Source: Candidatus Cryptobacteroides faecavium
GTDB taxonomy: Bacteria; Bacteroidota; Bacteroidia; Bacteroidales; UBA932
Length of the DNA stretch: 46,470 nucleotides
Direction of reading: 5' to 3'
Assembly (NCBI GenBank): GCA_017694995.1
Contig: JADIMB010000090.1
Coordinates: 1-46,470, forward strand
Position numbers and translations under genes: made by a program. Below the pieces are notes generated by a model. The model ran no database searches. It had not been told where the DNA came from and worked only from the letters and a program-made list of their open reading frames with translations. Of this stretch, positions 27,211 through 39,308 are shown one piece after another. Each line of letters begins with the position of its first letter. The first letter of the stretch is position 1.

Positions 27211-29736
27211 TTTTATTTGACCCCCGTCCTTTCCGGGATCCTTGCTCTCAATCCTGACTGATGCCTTCTTCAGCCCCTTTGACGTGGCTTCCAGGATGAT
27301 TTCTCCCGGAGTCTCTGTAGGGGAGACGATTGCCGTCATCATTCCGGAGAATACTTTCATCCCCGGTGCCTGGAAGGATTCGAGCGAGGTAGGGTCTCCG
27401 TTTGCCCCGGCGCGGTAGTAGCCGGCCCCTTTCACCTTGAAACTTATGAAATTGTCGGCCAGAGGACACAGGTTCCCGTCCTTGTCCACGACTTTCACTG
27501 TTATGAACGAGTAGTCCTTCCCGTCTGCCATGACAGAGCTCCTGTCAGCCTCAAGCTGTATCGCATAAGGCTTTCCTGCGGTATGTATCTCCTTTTCTGC
27601 CGCAGGGTTGCCATCATTGTCATAGGCCACGACCTTCACTGTGCCCGGCTCATAAACAGTGTCCATCCACATCAGACGGTAGCGCCTCTGTCTCTTGAGA
27701 GTAGCCCTGGATAGGGAGTCCGCACTGTTGAACACATTGACCGTCATGTCTTTGGCCTGGATTCCCTGGCTTTTGCCGTTGATGAAGACCTCCGCCTTAG
27801 GGTAGCTGGTGTACACGAATATCGGCGTCACTTCGCCTTCGCGCCCTTCCCAGTTCCAGTGAGGGAGGATATGCAGTGTCTCATCATCCTCGTTCCAGTG
27901 GCTCCTGTAGAGGTAGTACCTGTCCTTCGGGATCCCTGCCAGGTCTACAATACCGAACAGGGACGAGTGGCTTGGCCAGTCCGAGTAGTACGGTGTCGGC
28001 TCTCCGAGATAGTCGAACCCCGTCCAGACAAATTCCCCTATGCAGTATGGCAGGTCTTCATGCTGGATGAAATCGTCTTCCGGGAGGTTGGACCATCCGC
28101 AGTGCTCTACGTCATACGAAGATGCCTGGTGGTCAGGGTATTTGTACATCGAGCGCCTCTCTACGGGGAATTTGTATATGCCCCTTGAGCTGATGGTCGA
28201 GGCCGTCTCGCTGCCGAGTATGAGCCTCTGCGGCAGTTTGCTGTAGTTTTCCTGGTACTTGTGCGGGCGGTAGTTGAATCCAGGCACATCCAGGACAGCG
28301 GCCATGTTGTTGTTCACGACTGCGTCAGGGGCGTCCATGCCGTTGGTAACCGGCCTTGTCGGGTCCTCCCTGTGGCAGATGTCCTGGAGCATGAGTGTGA
28401 GTTTCGGGCCTTTGTCCCCGTCCCACTGGTCAGGGACCTCGTTGCCGATGCACCACATCACTACAGAGGGGTTGTTGCGGAAATGGCGGACCAGGTTCAC
28501 AAGGTCCTTCTCCGCCCATTCTCCGAAAAGAAGGTGATATCCGTTCTGGACTTTCGCGGCAGACCATTCGTCGAATGTCTCCGCCATGAGCATCATGCCC
28601 ATCTCGTCACACGCTTTCACAAGCTCAGGCGCCGGCATGTTGTGCGATGTACGGATTGCGTTGCATCCCATGTCCTTGAGAATGCGGATCTGCCTGCGGA
28701 TGCCTGATTCGTTGGCTATGCCTCCGAGCGGCCCCAGGTCGTGATGGTTGCATACGCCCTTGAACTGCACTTTCTTGCCGTTGAGGAAAAATCCTTCCCC
28801 ATGTACGATCCTGGCTGTGCGTATACCGAAGACAGTAGTATACTCGTCTTTCAGTGTCTCTCCTTCATATACCTTTGATACTGAGGTGTAAAGATACGGG
28901 GAGGAGGTGTCCCACAAGTGAGGCTCCTTCACAGTGAAGCACTGGCGGAATCTTCCGCCGTCATACTCCGTCCCCTGCAGCCTGTCCTCTGCCACTGTCC
29001 GGCCCTGGGCGTCCTTGATCACGGTCTCGATCCTGTAGTCGGCAAATGTCCTGTCATCAGGGATTTCCAGTGATGTCTCCTGGCTTATCCTCGCATAGTC
29101 GCCTCCGATTTCCTCAGTGATTACCTGCGTGCCCCATACAGGAATATGGGCGTCCTGGCTTATTATAAGGTGCACATTCCTGTACAGCCCGGCACCGGGA
29201 TACCATCTGGAACTTTCTGTCTTGTTTTCAAGCCTTACGGCCAATACGTTGGTGCCCTCTGCCAGATAAGGTGTGGCGTCGAACCAGAAGGAGTTGTATC
29301 CGTAAGGCCAGCGGAAGGCTTCCTTGCCGTTAATGAAGACCACGGCGTTGCTCATGGCCCCGTCAAACACGAGCGTGCATTTCCTCCCGTCTGAAAGAGA
29401 AGGGATTTCCAGGGGCAGCCTGTACCAGCCTGTCCCTACGAAAGGCAGCCCTCCTGTCCGTCCGGCATGTTCCATCGGGTCGCTCTGCCCGTCCTGGACA
29501 ATTGCAGTGTGCTGCTTGTCATTATCCACACTGAAAGGTCCGTAAATGGCCCAGTCGTGCGGTACAGTGACGCTCTGCCACCCGGAGTCGTCAAAATCCG
29601 CTCCGGAAAAAGAGCTGTCATCTTCCCTGGTGAACTTCCATCCTTTTTCCAGCAGGGTCTCGGTACGCACTTGCGCATCCATGCATATTGGAAGAAGTCC
29701 TGTAAGCAGGGCGGGCAGAAAAAGGGATAATCTCAT
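27193..29736 (-). CDS. Secreted GH2 beta-galactosidase with DUF4982 domain
   Basis: Exported family 2 glycoside hydrolase, most likely a beta-galactosidase. A signal peptide (LSLFLPALLTGLLPICMDAQ) leads to the sugar-binding jelly roll (WKFTREDD, VPHDWAIYGPF, GTGWYR), an Ig-like domain, and the TIM barrel. The motif CIGNEVPDQW gives acid/base Glu433, and CIGEFVWTGFDYLGEP gives nucleophile Glu568. After the barrel come a DUF4982-type domain (YTSYPKAEVFINGKSQGI) and an invasin/Big-like C-terminal domain (ADRSSVMADGKDYSFITVKV). The 847 residues fit this subgroup. It begins 7 bp after the larger GH2 gene and is co-transcribed with it. Confidence 0.92.
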   Translation of the reverse strand: MRLSLFLPALLTGLLPICMDAQVRTETLLEKGWKFTREDDSSFSGADFDDSGWQSVTVPHDWAIYGPFSVDNDKQHTAIVQDGQSDPMEHAGRTGGLPFVGTGWYRLPLEIPSLSDGRKCTLVFDGAMSNAVVFINGKEAFRWPYGYNSFWFDATPYLAEGTNVLAVRLENKTESSRWYPGAGLYRNVHLIISQDAHIPVWGTQVITEEIGGDYARISQETSLEIPDDRTFADYRIETVIKDAQGRTVAEDRLQGTEYDGGRFRQCFTVKEPHLWDTSSPYLYTSVSKVYEGETLKDEYTTVFGIRTARIVHGEGFFLNGKKVQFKGVCNHHDLGPLGGIANESGIRRQIRILKDMGCNAIRTSHNMPAPELVKACDEMGMMLMAETFDEWSAAKVQNGYHLLFGEWAEKDLVNLVRHFRNNPSVVMWCIGNEVPDQWDGDKGPKLTLMLQDICHREDPTRPVTNGMDAPDAVVNNNMAAVLDVPGFNYRPHKYQENYSKLPQRLILGSETASTISSRGIYKFPVERRSMYKYPDHQASSYDVEHCGWSNLPEDDFIQHEDLPYCIGEFVWTGFDYLGEPTPYYSDWPSHSSLFGIVDLAGIPKDRYYLYRSHWNEDDETLHILPHWNWEGREGEVTPIFVYTSYPKAEVFINGKSQGIQAKDMTVNVFNSADSLSRATLKRQRRYRLMWMDTVYEPGTVKVVAYDNDGNPAAEKEIHTAGKPYAIQLEADRSSVMADGKDYSFITVKVVDKDGNLCPLADNFISFKVKGAGYYRAGANGDPTSLESFQAPGMKVFSGMMTAIVSPTETPGEIILEATSKGLKKASVRIESKDPGKDGGQIKFANQH

Positions 29737-29743
29737 ATGAATG

Positions 29744-33510
<3,767 letters not shown>

Positions 33511-33518
33511 CTCCTGAT

Positions 33519-33572
33519 CTGTGCCGAAATTGCAATTTATTGATTTGTAATATTTTAAATATATCGGCACAG
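33519..33572. repeat. 9-bp inverted repeat flanking an AT-rich core
   Basis: CTGTGCCGA (33519-33527) and TCGGCACAG (33564-33572) are perfect inverted copies separated by 36 nt of almost pure A/T. The right arm overlaps a sequence resembling a sigma-54 element (CGGCAC, 5 nt, TTACA at 33565-33580). Confidence 0.7.
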
Positions 33573-33590
33573 TAATTACATATTATGGTA

Positions 33591-33632
33591 CCGGGATTTG
33601 ACCGGACTGTAAAAATAATTTACATATCCCGG
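33591..33632. repeat. Nested inverted repeat before the ABC ATPase
   Basis: CCGGGAT (33591-33597) pairs with ATCCCGG (33626-33632). Within it TGTAAA (33608-33613) pairs with TTTACA (33619-33624) over a 5-nt centre. The inner half-sites match those of the distal palindrome at 33471-33510. It ends 39 bp before ATG 33672. Confidence 0.7.
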
Positions 33633-33671
33633 CTGTTACTGAAAATTATCAACATCTAATATTTTGAAGTC

Positions 33672-34352
33672 ATGATTAAAGTTACAGACCTCTGCAAAGT
33701 ATTCCGCACGGAAGAAATCGAGACCACCGCTCTCAACAACGTATCTTTCGAGATCAATGACGGCGAGTTTGTCGCCATCATGGGCCCTTCAGGATGCGGG
33801 AAGTCCACCCTGTTGAACATCCTCGGCCTGCTCGACAACCCTACCAGCGGCAGTTACGAGCTCCTCGGCCACGAGGTGGCAAGACTCAAGGAGAAGGACC
33901 GCACGAAGTTCCGCAAGGGAAACATCGGATTCGTGTTCCAGAGCTTCAACCTAATCGACGAACTCAATGTCTATGAGAATGTCGAACTTCCTCTGCGCTA
34001 CCTCAACATCAGCGCATCGGAGAGGAAACAGAAAGTCACAGAGATACTCAAACGCATGAACATCAGCCACAGGTCGCAGCACTTCCCTCAGCAGCTCTCC
34101 GGAGGACAGCAGCAGAGGGTGGCGATCGCGCGTGCCGTGGTGGCAGGACCCAAGCTGATCCTGGCGGACGAGCCGACCGGTAACCTTGACTCGAAGGATG
34201 GCAAGGAGGTGATGGACCTGCTCTCCGAGCTGAACAGGGAAGGCACTACCATCGTGATGGTGACCCACTCCCAGAGGGATGCCGCCGTGGCCCAGAGGAC
34301 CATCGACCTGTTCGACGGGCGGATAGTCAAGGATGTAGCCAATGAGCTGTAG
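33672..34352 (+). CDS. ABC transporter ATPase (MacB/LolD family)
   Basis: Nucleotide-binding subunit that powers FtsX-type permeases in export across or out of the inner membrane. Walker A GPSGCGKS lies at 38-45, the Q-loop follows at FVFQSFNLIDEL, the signature LSGGQ is at 142-146, Walker B LILADE at 162-167 and the switch His at 199. The 226 residues are the stand-alone size of the family. It is the only ATPase in this cluster, while three intact permeases and one decayed permease are present, so it probably serves several. The upstream gap is packed with inverted repeats, and a 17-bp inverted repeat follows the stop. Confidence 0.95.
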   Translation: MIKVTDLCKVFRTEEIETTALNNVSFEINDGEFVAIMGPSGCGKSTLLNILGLLDNPTSGSYELLGHEVARLKEKDRTKFRKGNIGFVFQSFNLIDELNVYENVELPLRYLNISASERKQKVTEILKRMNISHRSQHFPQQLSGGQQQRVAIARAVVAGPKLILADEPTGNLDSKDGKEVMDLLSELNREGTTIVMVTHSQRDAAVAQRTIDLFDGRIVKDVANEL

Positions 34353-34361
34353 AAGAATCCA

Positions 34362-34446
34362 TATAGGACCCTGAAGCATGGTAGCCAAACATAATATATT
34401 GAATATACGTTAGTTATACAAACTCAACCTGCTTCAGGGTCCTATA
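34362..34446. repeat. 85-bp element with 17-bp perfect terminal inverted repeats
   Basis: The arms at 34362-34378 and 34430-34446 (TATAGGACCCTGAAGCA and its exact complement) enclose 51 nt of AT-rich sequence, and pairing extends three bases further with one bulge. The left arm begins 9 bp after the ATPase stop. A T6 run lies 12 bp after the right arm (34459-34464). It could be an attenuating terminator reducing permease expression or a small MITE-like insertion. No convincing target-site duplication was seen. The rest of the 300-bp gap holds the small reading frame at 34479-34640. Confidence 0.8.
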
Positions 34447-34478
34447 AATCGCATAATCGTTTTTTCACACAGCACACC

Positions 34479-34640
34479 ATGTTAAGAAACCTGTGGTACG
34501 TAGTGCGTCACTTCAAAGGCCGCCACGCCCGCCACGGTCACATGGCAGAGCTGGAGGATGGCGAACGAGAATCCGGTGAAGAACCTCCGCTCGGAATGAC
34601 AGGTAAATTTCAAAACAGCTTTTTAAAACGGAATCCTTAA
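34479..34640 (+). CDS. Small reading frame, possible permease N-terminal remnant
   Basis: A 53-codon frame opens MLRNLWYVVRHFKGRHARHG and ends 12 bp before the full permease. Its first dozen residues resemble the start of the neighbouring FtsX permeases (compare IYYAIRHLARRKR at 37029), but no membrane helix follows and the rest is charged (MAELEDGERESGEEPPLG). It may be a leader peptide, a remnant of a deleted permease, or not a gene. Confidence 0.3.
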   Translation: MLRNLWYVVRHFKGRHARHGHMAELEDGERESGEEPPLGMTGKFQNSFLKRNP

Positions 34641-34652
34641 AAACGACAGATA

Positions 34653-37022
34653 ATGAAACGGCTTTTCAGCAGAAACAGGTGGCTTAGCTCCACACTGAAC
34701 ATCATCGGACTCACAGTGGCTTTCACTGCGTTCATGGTGATAATGATACAGGTACGGTATGACTGGAGGTACGACAGGAACTACCCTGGGCACGAGAAAG
34801 TCTTCCGGCTCGAATTCGTCAATGACCCGTCCAACCTCGGGGCATACGGTATAACGATATGCCGGCCTTTCATCGAGTCGCTCAAGGGGACGATTCCCCA
34901 GGTAGAGGAGCTCGGAGTGTACAGGTACTGGAAAAACTCCTCCTCGGAATGGTACAGGCAGGGTGATGAGCAGCAGGAGTACACCCTGGAATCCAGTGTC
35001 ATGGACACCTGTATGCTGAAAGTGTTCCCGTTTGAATTCACGGAAGGGGACCCTGCGGAATTCGCCAGGCCCGGGAGTATCATCATCGCAGAGTCTGTGG
35101 CTGACCGTCTCTTCCCCGGAGAAAGCCCTGCGGGAGAGACGCTTATAGACAAATACTCCGGAGCAGAATACCGAATAGCCGCCGTTTACAAGGATTTCCC
35201 TGAAAACAGCAGCGTGGCCAATGGAGCGCTGATACAGGTAGGCAACGACGACAGGAACAACACGAGCGAATGGTCTTACAACTGCTACATGAAGCTGGCC
35301 GACCCTTCTGATGCCTCCGAGGTCGCCGCCCTGATCAAGGAAAAGCTGCTTGAATTCTTCGAGATAGACCCTGAGTCCGAATACGGGAAAATGTTCGAGA
35401 ACGGCGTCCGCCTCACCAATCTCCATGATGCCTACTTCTCCAAAGACGTGAGCGGGGACTCCATGGGGAAAGGGAACCGGTCAACTACCGGGACACTATT
35501 TGCCGTCGGGCTTATAATCATCGCCATAGCCATTATCAATTTCATCAACATGGCAACTGCCTCGGTGCCTCTGATCATCAAGGACATAAACACACGCAAG
35601 GTGCTTGGCTCCAGCAGGTTGTCCCTGGTCTGGAGACAGGTGAGCGAGGCTGTGGTGATTGCGGCGGCGGCATTCGGACTCGGCATCCTGGCACTCCATC
35701 TGATTTCCGGTACCTCATTCACATATTATATCTCCGGGTCGATGCAGGTCGCGGACAACGTCACTGTCATCCTTATCGGGGCTGTCGTGGCCTTGGTCTC
35801 ATCACTTGCTGCAGGTCTCTTCCCGGCAGTTTACAGCACATCCTTCCAGCCTGCACTGGTGCTGAAAGGGTCATTCTCCCTCTCGCCTAAAGGGCGGATG
35901 CTCAGAAGTGTCCTTGTGGGATTCCAGTTCATAGCCTCTTTCGTGCTGATAGCGATGGCATTGTACATCCAGGTGCAGACTTCTTTCATGAAGAACAAGG
36001 ACATGGGGTTCAAACGGGATCTGATAGTCGAATTCAGCTGTGGCTCCAGGATCGGCAGCATGGCTGACAGCTTCGAGCAGAAACTCAGGCAGAATCCTCA
36101 TGTCAAGGATGTCACCTTTGCAGGCAACTGGCTGGTCTCCAATACGAAAATGGGATGGGGCCGCGAATTTGACGGACACAGGGTACAGCTGGACGTGCTG
36201 CCTGTATCTCCGGATTTCATTGATTTTTTCGGTATGACAATAAAAGAGGGGCGCAATTTCTCCCCTTCCGATGACCTTGACCCGGACGGGACATTCATCA
36301 TGAACGAGCAGACCATGCTCAAGTTCCCGTTCCTCAAACTCGGGGCCAGGCTGCAGGGGCATGTGGGTGAACCGGCGGAGATTGTCGGGATAGTGAAAGA
36401 CTTCAATTTCAAGCCGTTGCATTACGGGATCGACCCGATTGCCCTGTATGTGTTCGGCTCCGACCCATGGTGGCCTCTGTCAGTAGTTTATGCAAAGATA
36501 GACGGGGAGGACATTGCCGGGACATTCCAGTGGATCCGGGACTGTATCGAAGAGTTCAACCCTGAAATCAACGGGAACGACGTCTATCTGAGGTTCATGG
36601 ACGAGAGCATCGGACGGCTTTACGAGAAGGAGGAGAAACTGAACAGCCTGATAGCCATCACAGCCATCCTGTCACTGGTCATCTCCCTGGTCGGCATTCT
36701 GGGCATAGTGAGCTTCGAGACTCAGTTCCGCCGCAAGGAGATAGCACTGAGGAAAGTCCACGGGGCCACTATCGGCATGATACTCAAGATGCTTAACAGG
36801 CACTACATCATCATGACCCTGATATGTTTCGCAGTCTCGGTCCCTGTCGCATATTCCATCATGAAGGCCTGGGTGAAAGGCTTCGCATATCAGGCTCCGG
36901 TACCGGTCTGGATTTTCCTTTCGGCGCTTGCCGCCGTGCTGGCAGTCACTGTCCTGACCGTCACACTCCAGGCCAGGAAAGCGGCCAACGCCAACCCTGT
37001 GGACTCATTGCACGACGAATGA
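34653..37022 (+). CDS. ABC exporter permease, FtsX/MacB type
   Basis: Inner-membrane permease of a MacB-like exporter. The first helix (LNIIGLTVAFTAFMVIMIQV) is followed by a large periplasmic MacB_PCD-type domain, then helices at about 285-310 (FAVGLIIIAIAIINFINM) and the cytoplasmic coupling motif RKVLG, then two more helices. A second FtsX half repeats the plan (ISLVGILGIVSFETQFRRKEIALRKVHGA near the C-terminus). The 789 residues and duplicated FtsX domain are typical of Bacteroidetes. It ends 6 bp before the decayed permease. ATP would come from the ATPase at 33672. The exported substrate is not evident. Confidence 0.9.
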   Translation: MKRLFSRNRWLSSTLNIIGLTVAFTAFMVIMIQVRYDWRYDRNYPGHEKVFRLEFVNDPSNLGAYGITICRPFIESLKGTIPQVEELGVYRYWKNSSSEWYRQGDEQQEYTLESSVMDTCMLKVFPFEFTEGDPAEFARPGSIIIAESVADRLFPGESPAGETLIDKYSGAEYRIAAVYKDFPENSSVANGALIQVGNDDRNNTSEWSYNCYMKLADPSDASEVAALIKEKLLEFFEIDPESEYGKMFENGVRLTNLHDAYFSKDVSGDSMGKGNRSTTGTLFAVGLIIIAIAIINFINMATASVPLIIKDINTRKVLGSSRLSLVWRQVSEAVVIAAAAFGLGILALHLISGTSFTYYISGSMQVADNVTVILIGAVVALVSSLAAGLFPAVYSTSFQPALVLKGSFSLSPKGRMLRSVLVGFQFIASFVLIAMALYIQVQTSFMKNKDMGFKRDLIVEFSCGSRIGSMADSFEQKLRQNPHVKDVTFAGNWLVSNTKMGWGREFDGHRVQLDVLPVSPDFIDFFGMTIKEGRNFSPSDDLDPDGTFIMNEQTMLKFPFLKLGARLQGHVGEPAEIVGIVKDFNFKPLHYGIDPIALYVFGSDPWWPLSVVYAKIDGEDIAGTFQWIRDCIEEFNPEINGNDVYLRFMDESIGRLYEKEEKLNSLIAITAILSLVISLVGILGIVSFETQFRRKEIALRKVHGATIGMILKMLNRHYIIMTLICFAVSVPVAYSIMKAWVKGFAYQAPVPVWIFLSALAAVLAVTVLTVTLQARKAANANPVDSLHDE

Positions 37023-37028
37023 GACGGT

Positions 37029-38747
37029 ATGAAAGGAATTTATTATGCAATAAGACATCTAGCCCGGAGGAAGCGGGACAGCCTGGTGAAAGTGTTCGCG
37101 CTCACATCCGGCATAGTGGCAGGTATGGTCCTTGTCGCCAAGATAGCATTTGACCTGAGCTATGACCGCTGGATTCCTGGAGTGGAAAACCTGTACCGGA
37201 TACAGAGCCTGTACACCACGCATGTGGGTACCGCGGAAGAAAATACGCTGGACTACAGCCATACCCTGCAGCCTGTGGCGCCTACGGCAGCCGCAGAGAT
37301 TCCGGGAGTAGAGGCAGGGACCAGCATATATGAGGCAGGGGAGAGGGCCGTATTCAAATGCTCCGGAGCCACGTCCGGGGACATATTCATCTCGACCCTG
37401 TGGGAGAGTGTATTCCTGATACTGGTCTCTGTCTCCCTGAGCTTCATTCTCCTGTATGCCGGGAAAGACATCATAGAGAGCCTCACTGGGGTGCCTCTGA
37501 GAAATCTGTTCTCATACGGGCAACTGACAGGATACGCTCTGGCTTCGCTGCTGGTCACTGCCATAGCCGGGCTCATTCCCGCGAAGATATTCTCCTCTGT
37601 CCCGGCCATGGACATATTCAGGAGAGGCGCCCGTGACAGGAATATGTGGAAACATGTCCTGCTCTTCATCCAGGTGGCATGCTCGGCAGCCATTACCGGA
37701 TTCCTGGTCATAGCGGTATCCCAGTACAGGTTCATGACAGGCAAGGACATGGGATACGATGCCGGTCAGCTGGCGTATTGTTCCTTTGACCGGGTGGAAC
37801 AGTCCGGCAGGCAGATGATCAAGGACAGGCTCATGCAGGTGCCGGGCATCGAAGGGGTGACTTTCTCGGAAAACATACCCACAAGGAAATTTTACGGGAT
37901 GCAGCTTGTCGACCCGGGCTCCGGAGAGACGGTGGCGACATGCAGATATACTTTCGTGGACACGGACTTCATCAGGACTCTCGGGATCGCGCTTACTGAG
38001 GGCAGCGATATCCCGGGAGAAATGTCTGACCCGTCACCGGCTCTTGTAAACCGCCGTCTGACTGATGCGCTCGGCTGGGACTGAAGCCCCACAGGCAGGG
38101 TCCTTCCGCAGAACGGGATAGTCGTCTCCGGTGTGATCGGGGATTTCACTATGCAGTCCATTTTCCTGGAACAGGACCCTGTATGCCTGTTGCCGCTGCC
38201 TGAAGGCTTCCGGCGGCTGTACCTGACCATAAGGTTCTCCGAGATAACACCGGAAGCTCTTTCCGGGGCCGAGTCCCTCCTGAAGAGGCTCTCTCCGGAG
38301 AATGACATCATCCTCCGCACTTACCGTGATGACATCCATGAATCATACAGGGACACGGAACATTTCCGCAATTCAGTCCTGGCGGCTGCCGCATTCATGC
38401 TGCTGATTGTCCTTGCCGGACTTGTCGGCTTCGTTTCTGACGAGATGAGGCGCAGACGCAAGGAAAATGCGCTCCGCAGAGTTAACGGCGCTTCCGCAGC
38501 CGACATCCAGACTATGATGCTCAGGAATATAGGCAAGATATGTATCCCGGCTGTACTGGCAGGGCTCATGCTGGCCGCCGTCGCCGCCTTCAGGTGGCTT
38601 CAGCACTTCCCGGAAAAGATACGGCCCCATTTCCTGCTGTTCCTCGCCACAGGGCTTGTACTGGCAGCCGTCATTCTCGCCTGCGTATCCTTGTGTACAT
38701 TCAAGGCTGCCGCCGCCAATCCTGCAAGACACCTGAGATCAGAGTGA
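37029..38747 (+). pseudogene. Decayed FtsX/MacB permease: internal deletion and in-frame TGA
   Basis: The first helix and opening (YYAIRHLARRKRDSLVKVFA, DLSYDRWIPGVENLYRIQS) and the second half (AAFMLLIVLAGLVGFVSDEM, RRRKENALRRVNGAS) belong to the permease family. The total frame is only 573 codons against about 780 in its neighbours. The sequence jumps near 37385 from the early periplasmic domain (SGATSGDIF) to the post-coupling helix (TLWESVFLILVSVSLSFIL), so about 200 residues including one helix and the RKxxG motif are missing. In addition TGA at 38082-38084 interrupts the frame (LGWD, stop, SPTGRVLPQ) while reading continues in the same frame to 38747. A change of CGA to TGA would explain this. 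Very likely non-functional. Confidence 0.85.
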
Positions 38748-38807
38748 CAGGGCCTGCCGCCCCGGTATCAGTGCATCTGCATCGGGCCGCCTGCGCCCGG
38801 CTTCATG

Positions 38808-39308
38808 TCATGCCAGTTTGAAGACGTCCGAGACATGCACGAATCCCCTTCTGATGAAGAACTCATGGGCCTCTGCATTATTCTTCCCGGATTCAAGATA
38901 TACATCTTCAATTCCGCGGCCACGGAGCCAGGAGAGGGCCTTTTCAAGAAGCGCCCCTCCGGTACCGCGCCCTCTGGAGGCTGCATCCACCAGGATGTCG
39001 CAGATTATCCCGAACGGAGCGGCGCCGTCTTCCGTGATTTCTGTGACGCAGAAGCCCGAGACCCTGCCGTCATCCTCAGATACGAATATCTCCGCATCCG
39101 GAGAAGAGAATTTTCCTGAAATATATTTCATCCAGTATTCCTTTCCGGAGGCGGAAGGTCCGGTGACCAACTCCCCTCCGTCATTCCTTGCTACGCCCAC
39201 TCCCATCTGGAGTTCCCCGTGGGAGATGTATTCAGTGTGGCCTGAGATATGAGTCCAGAACATGTCTTTCAATACCTCAAGATCCTGTAATTCAGCTTTC
39301 CGTATCAT
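38808..39308 (-). CDS. GNAT-family N-acetyltransferase
   Basis: Predicted acetyl-CoA-dependent acetyltransferase. The 166-residue protein has the GNAT fold: an N-terminal strand-helix (MIRKAELQDLEVLKDMFW), a central strand (AEIFVSEDDGRVSGFCVTEI), then the acetyl-CoA loop ASRGRGTGGALLEKALSWL and the late motif VYLESGKNNAEAHEFFIRRGF. The start codon overlaps the stop of the upstream 540-residue membrane protein gene (ATGA), so the two are translationally coupled. It is convergent with the decayed permease, 60 bp away, with no clear terminator between. The acceptor substrate is unknown. Confidence 0.88.
   Translation of the reverse strand: MIRKAELQDLEVLKDMFWTHISGHTEYISHGELQMGVGVARNDGGELVTGPSASGKEYWMKYISGKFSSPDAEIFVSEDDGRVSGFCVTEITEDGAAPFGIICDILVDAASRGRGTGGALLEKALSWLRGRGIEDVYLESGKNNAEAHEFFIRRGFVHVSDVFKLA

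Noticed and set aside
34386..34393. TATGTTTG on the minus strand inside the 85-bp element as a promoter
   Set aside because: The nearest TTTG is 25 nt away instead of 19-21, and no minus-strand gene follows.
38082..38084. TGA in the permease frame as a selenocysteine or recoding site
   Set aside because: The gene also lacks its middle domain, the position is not a redox site in this family, and no stem-loop suitable for recoding was evident. A nonsense change is simpler.
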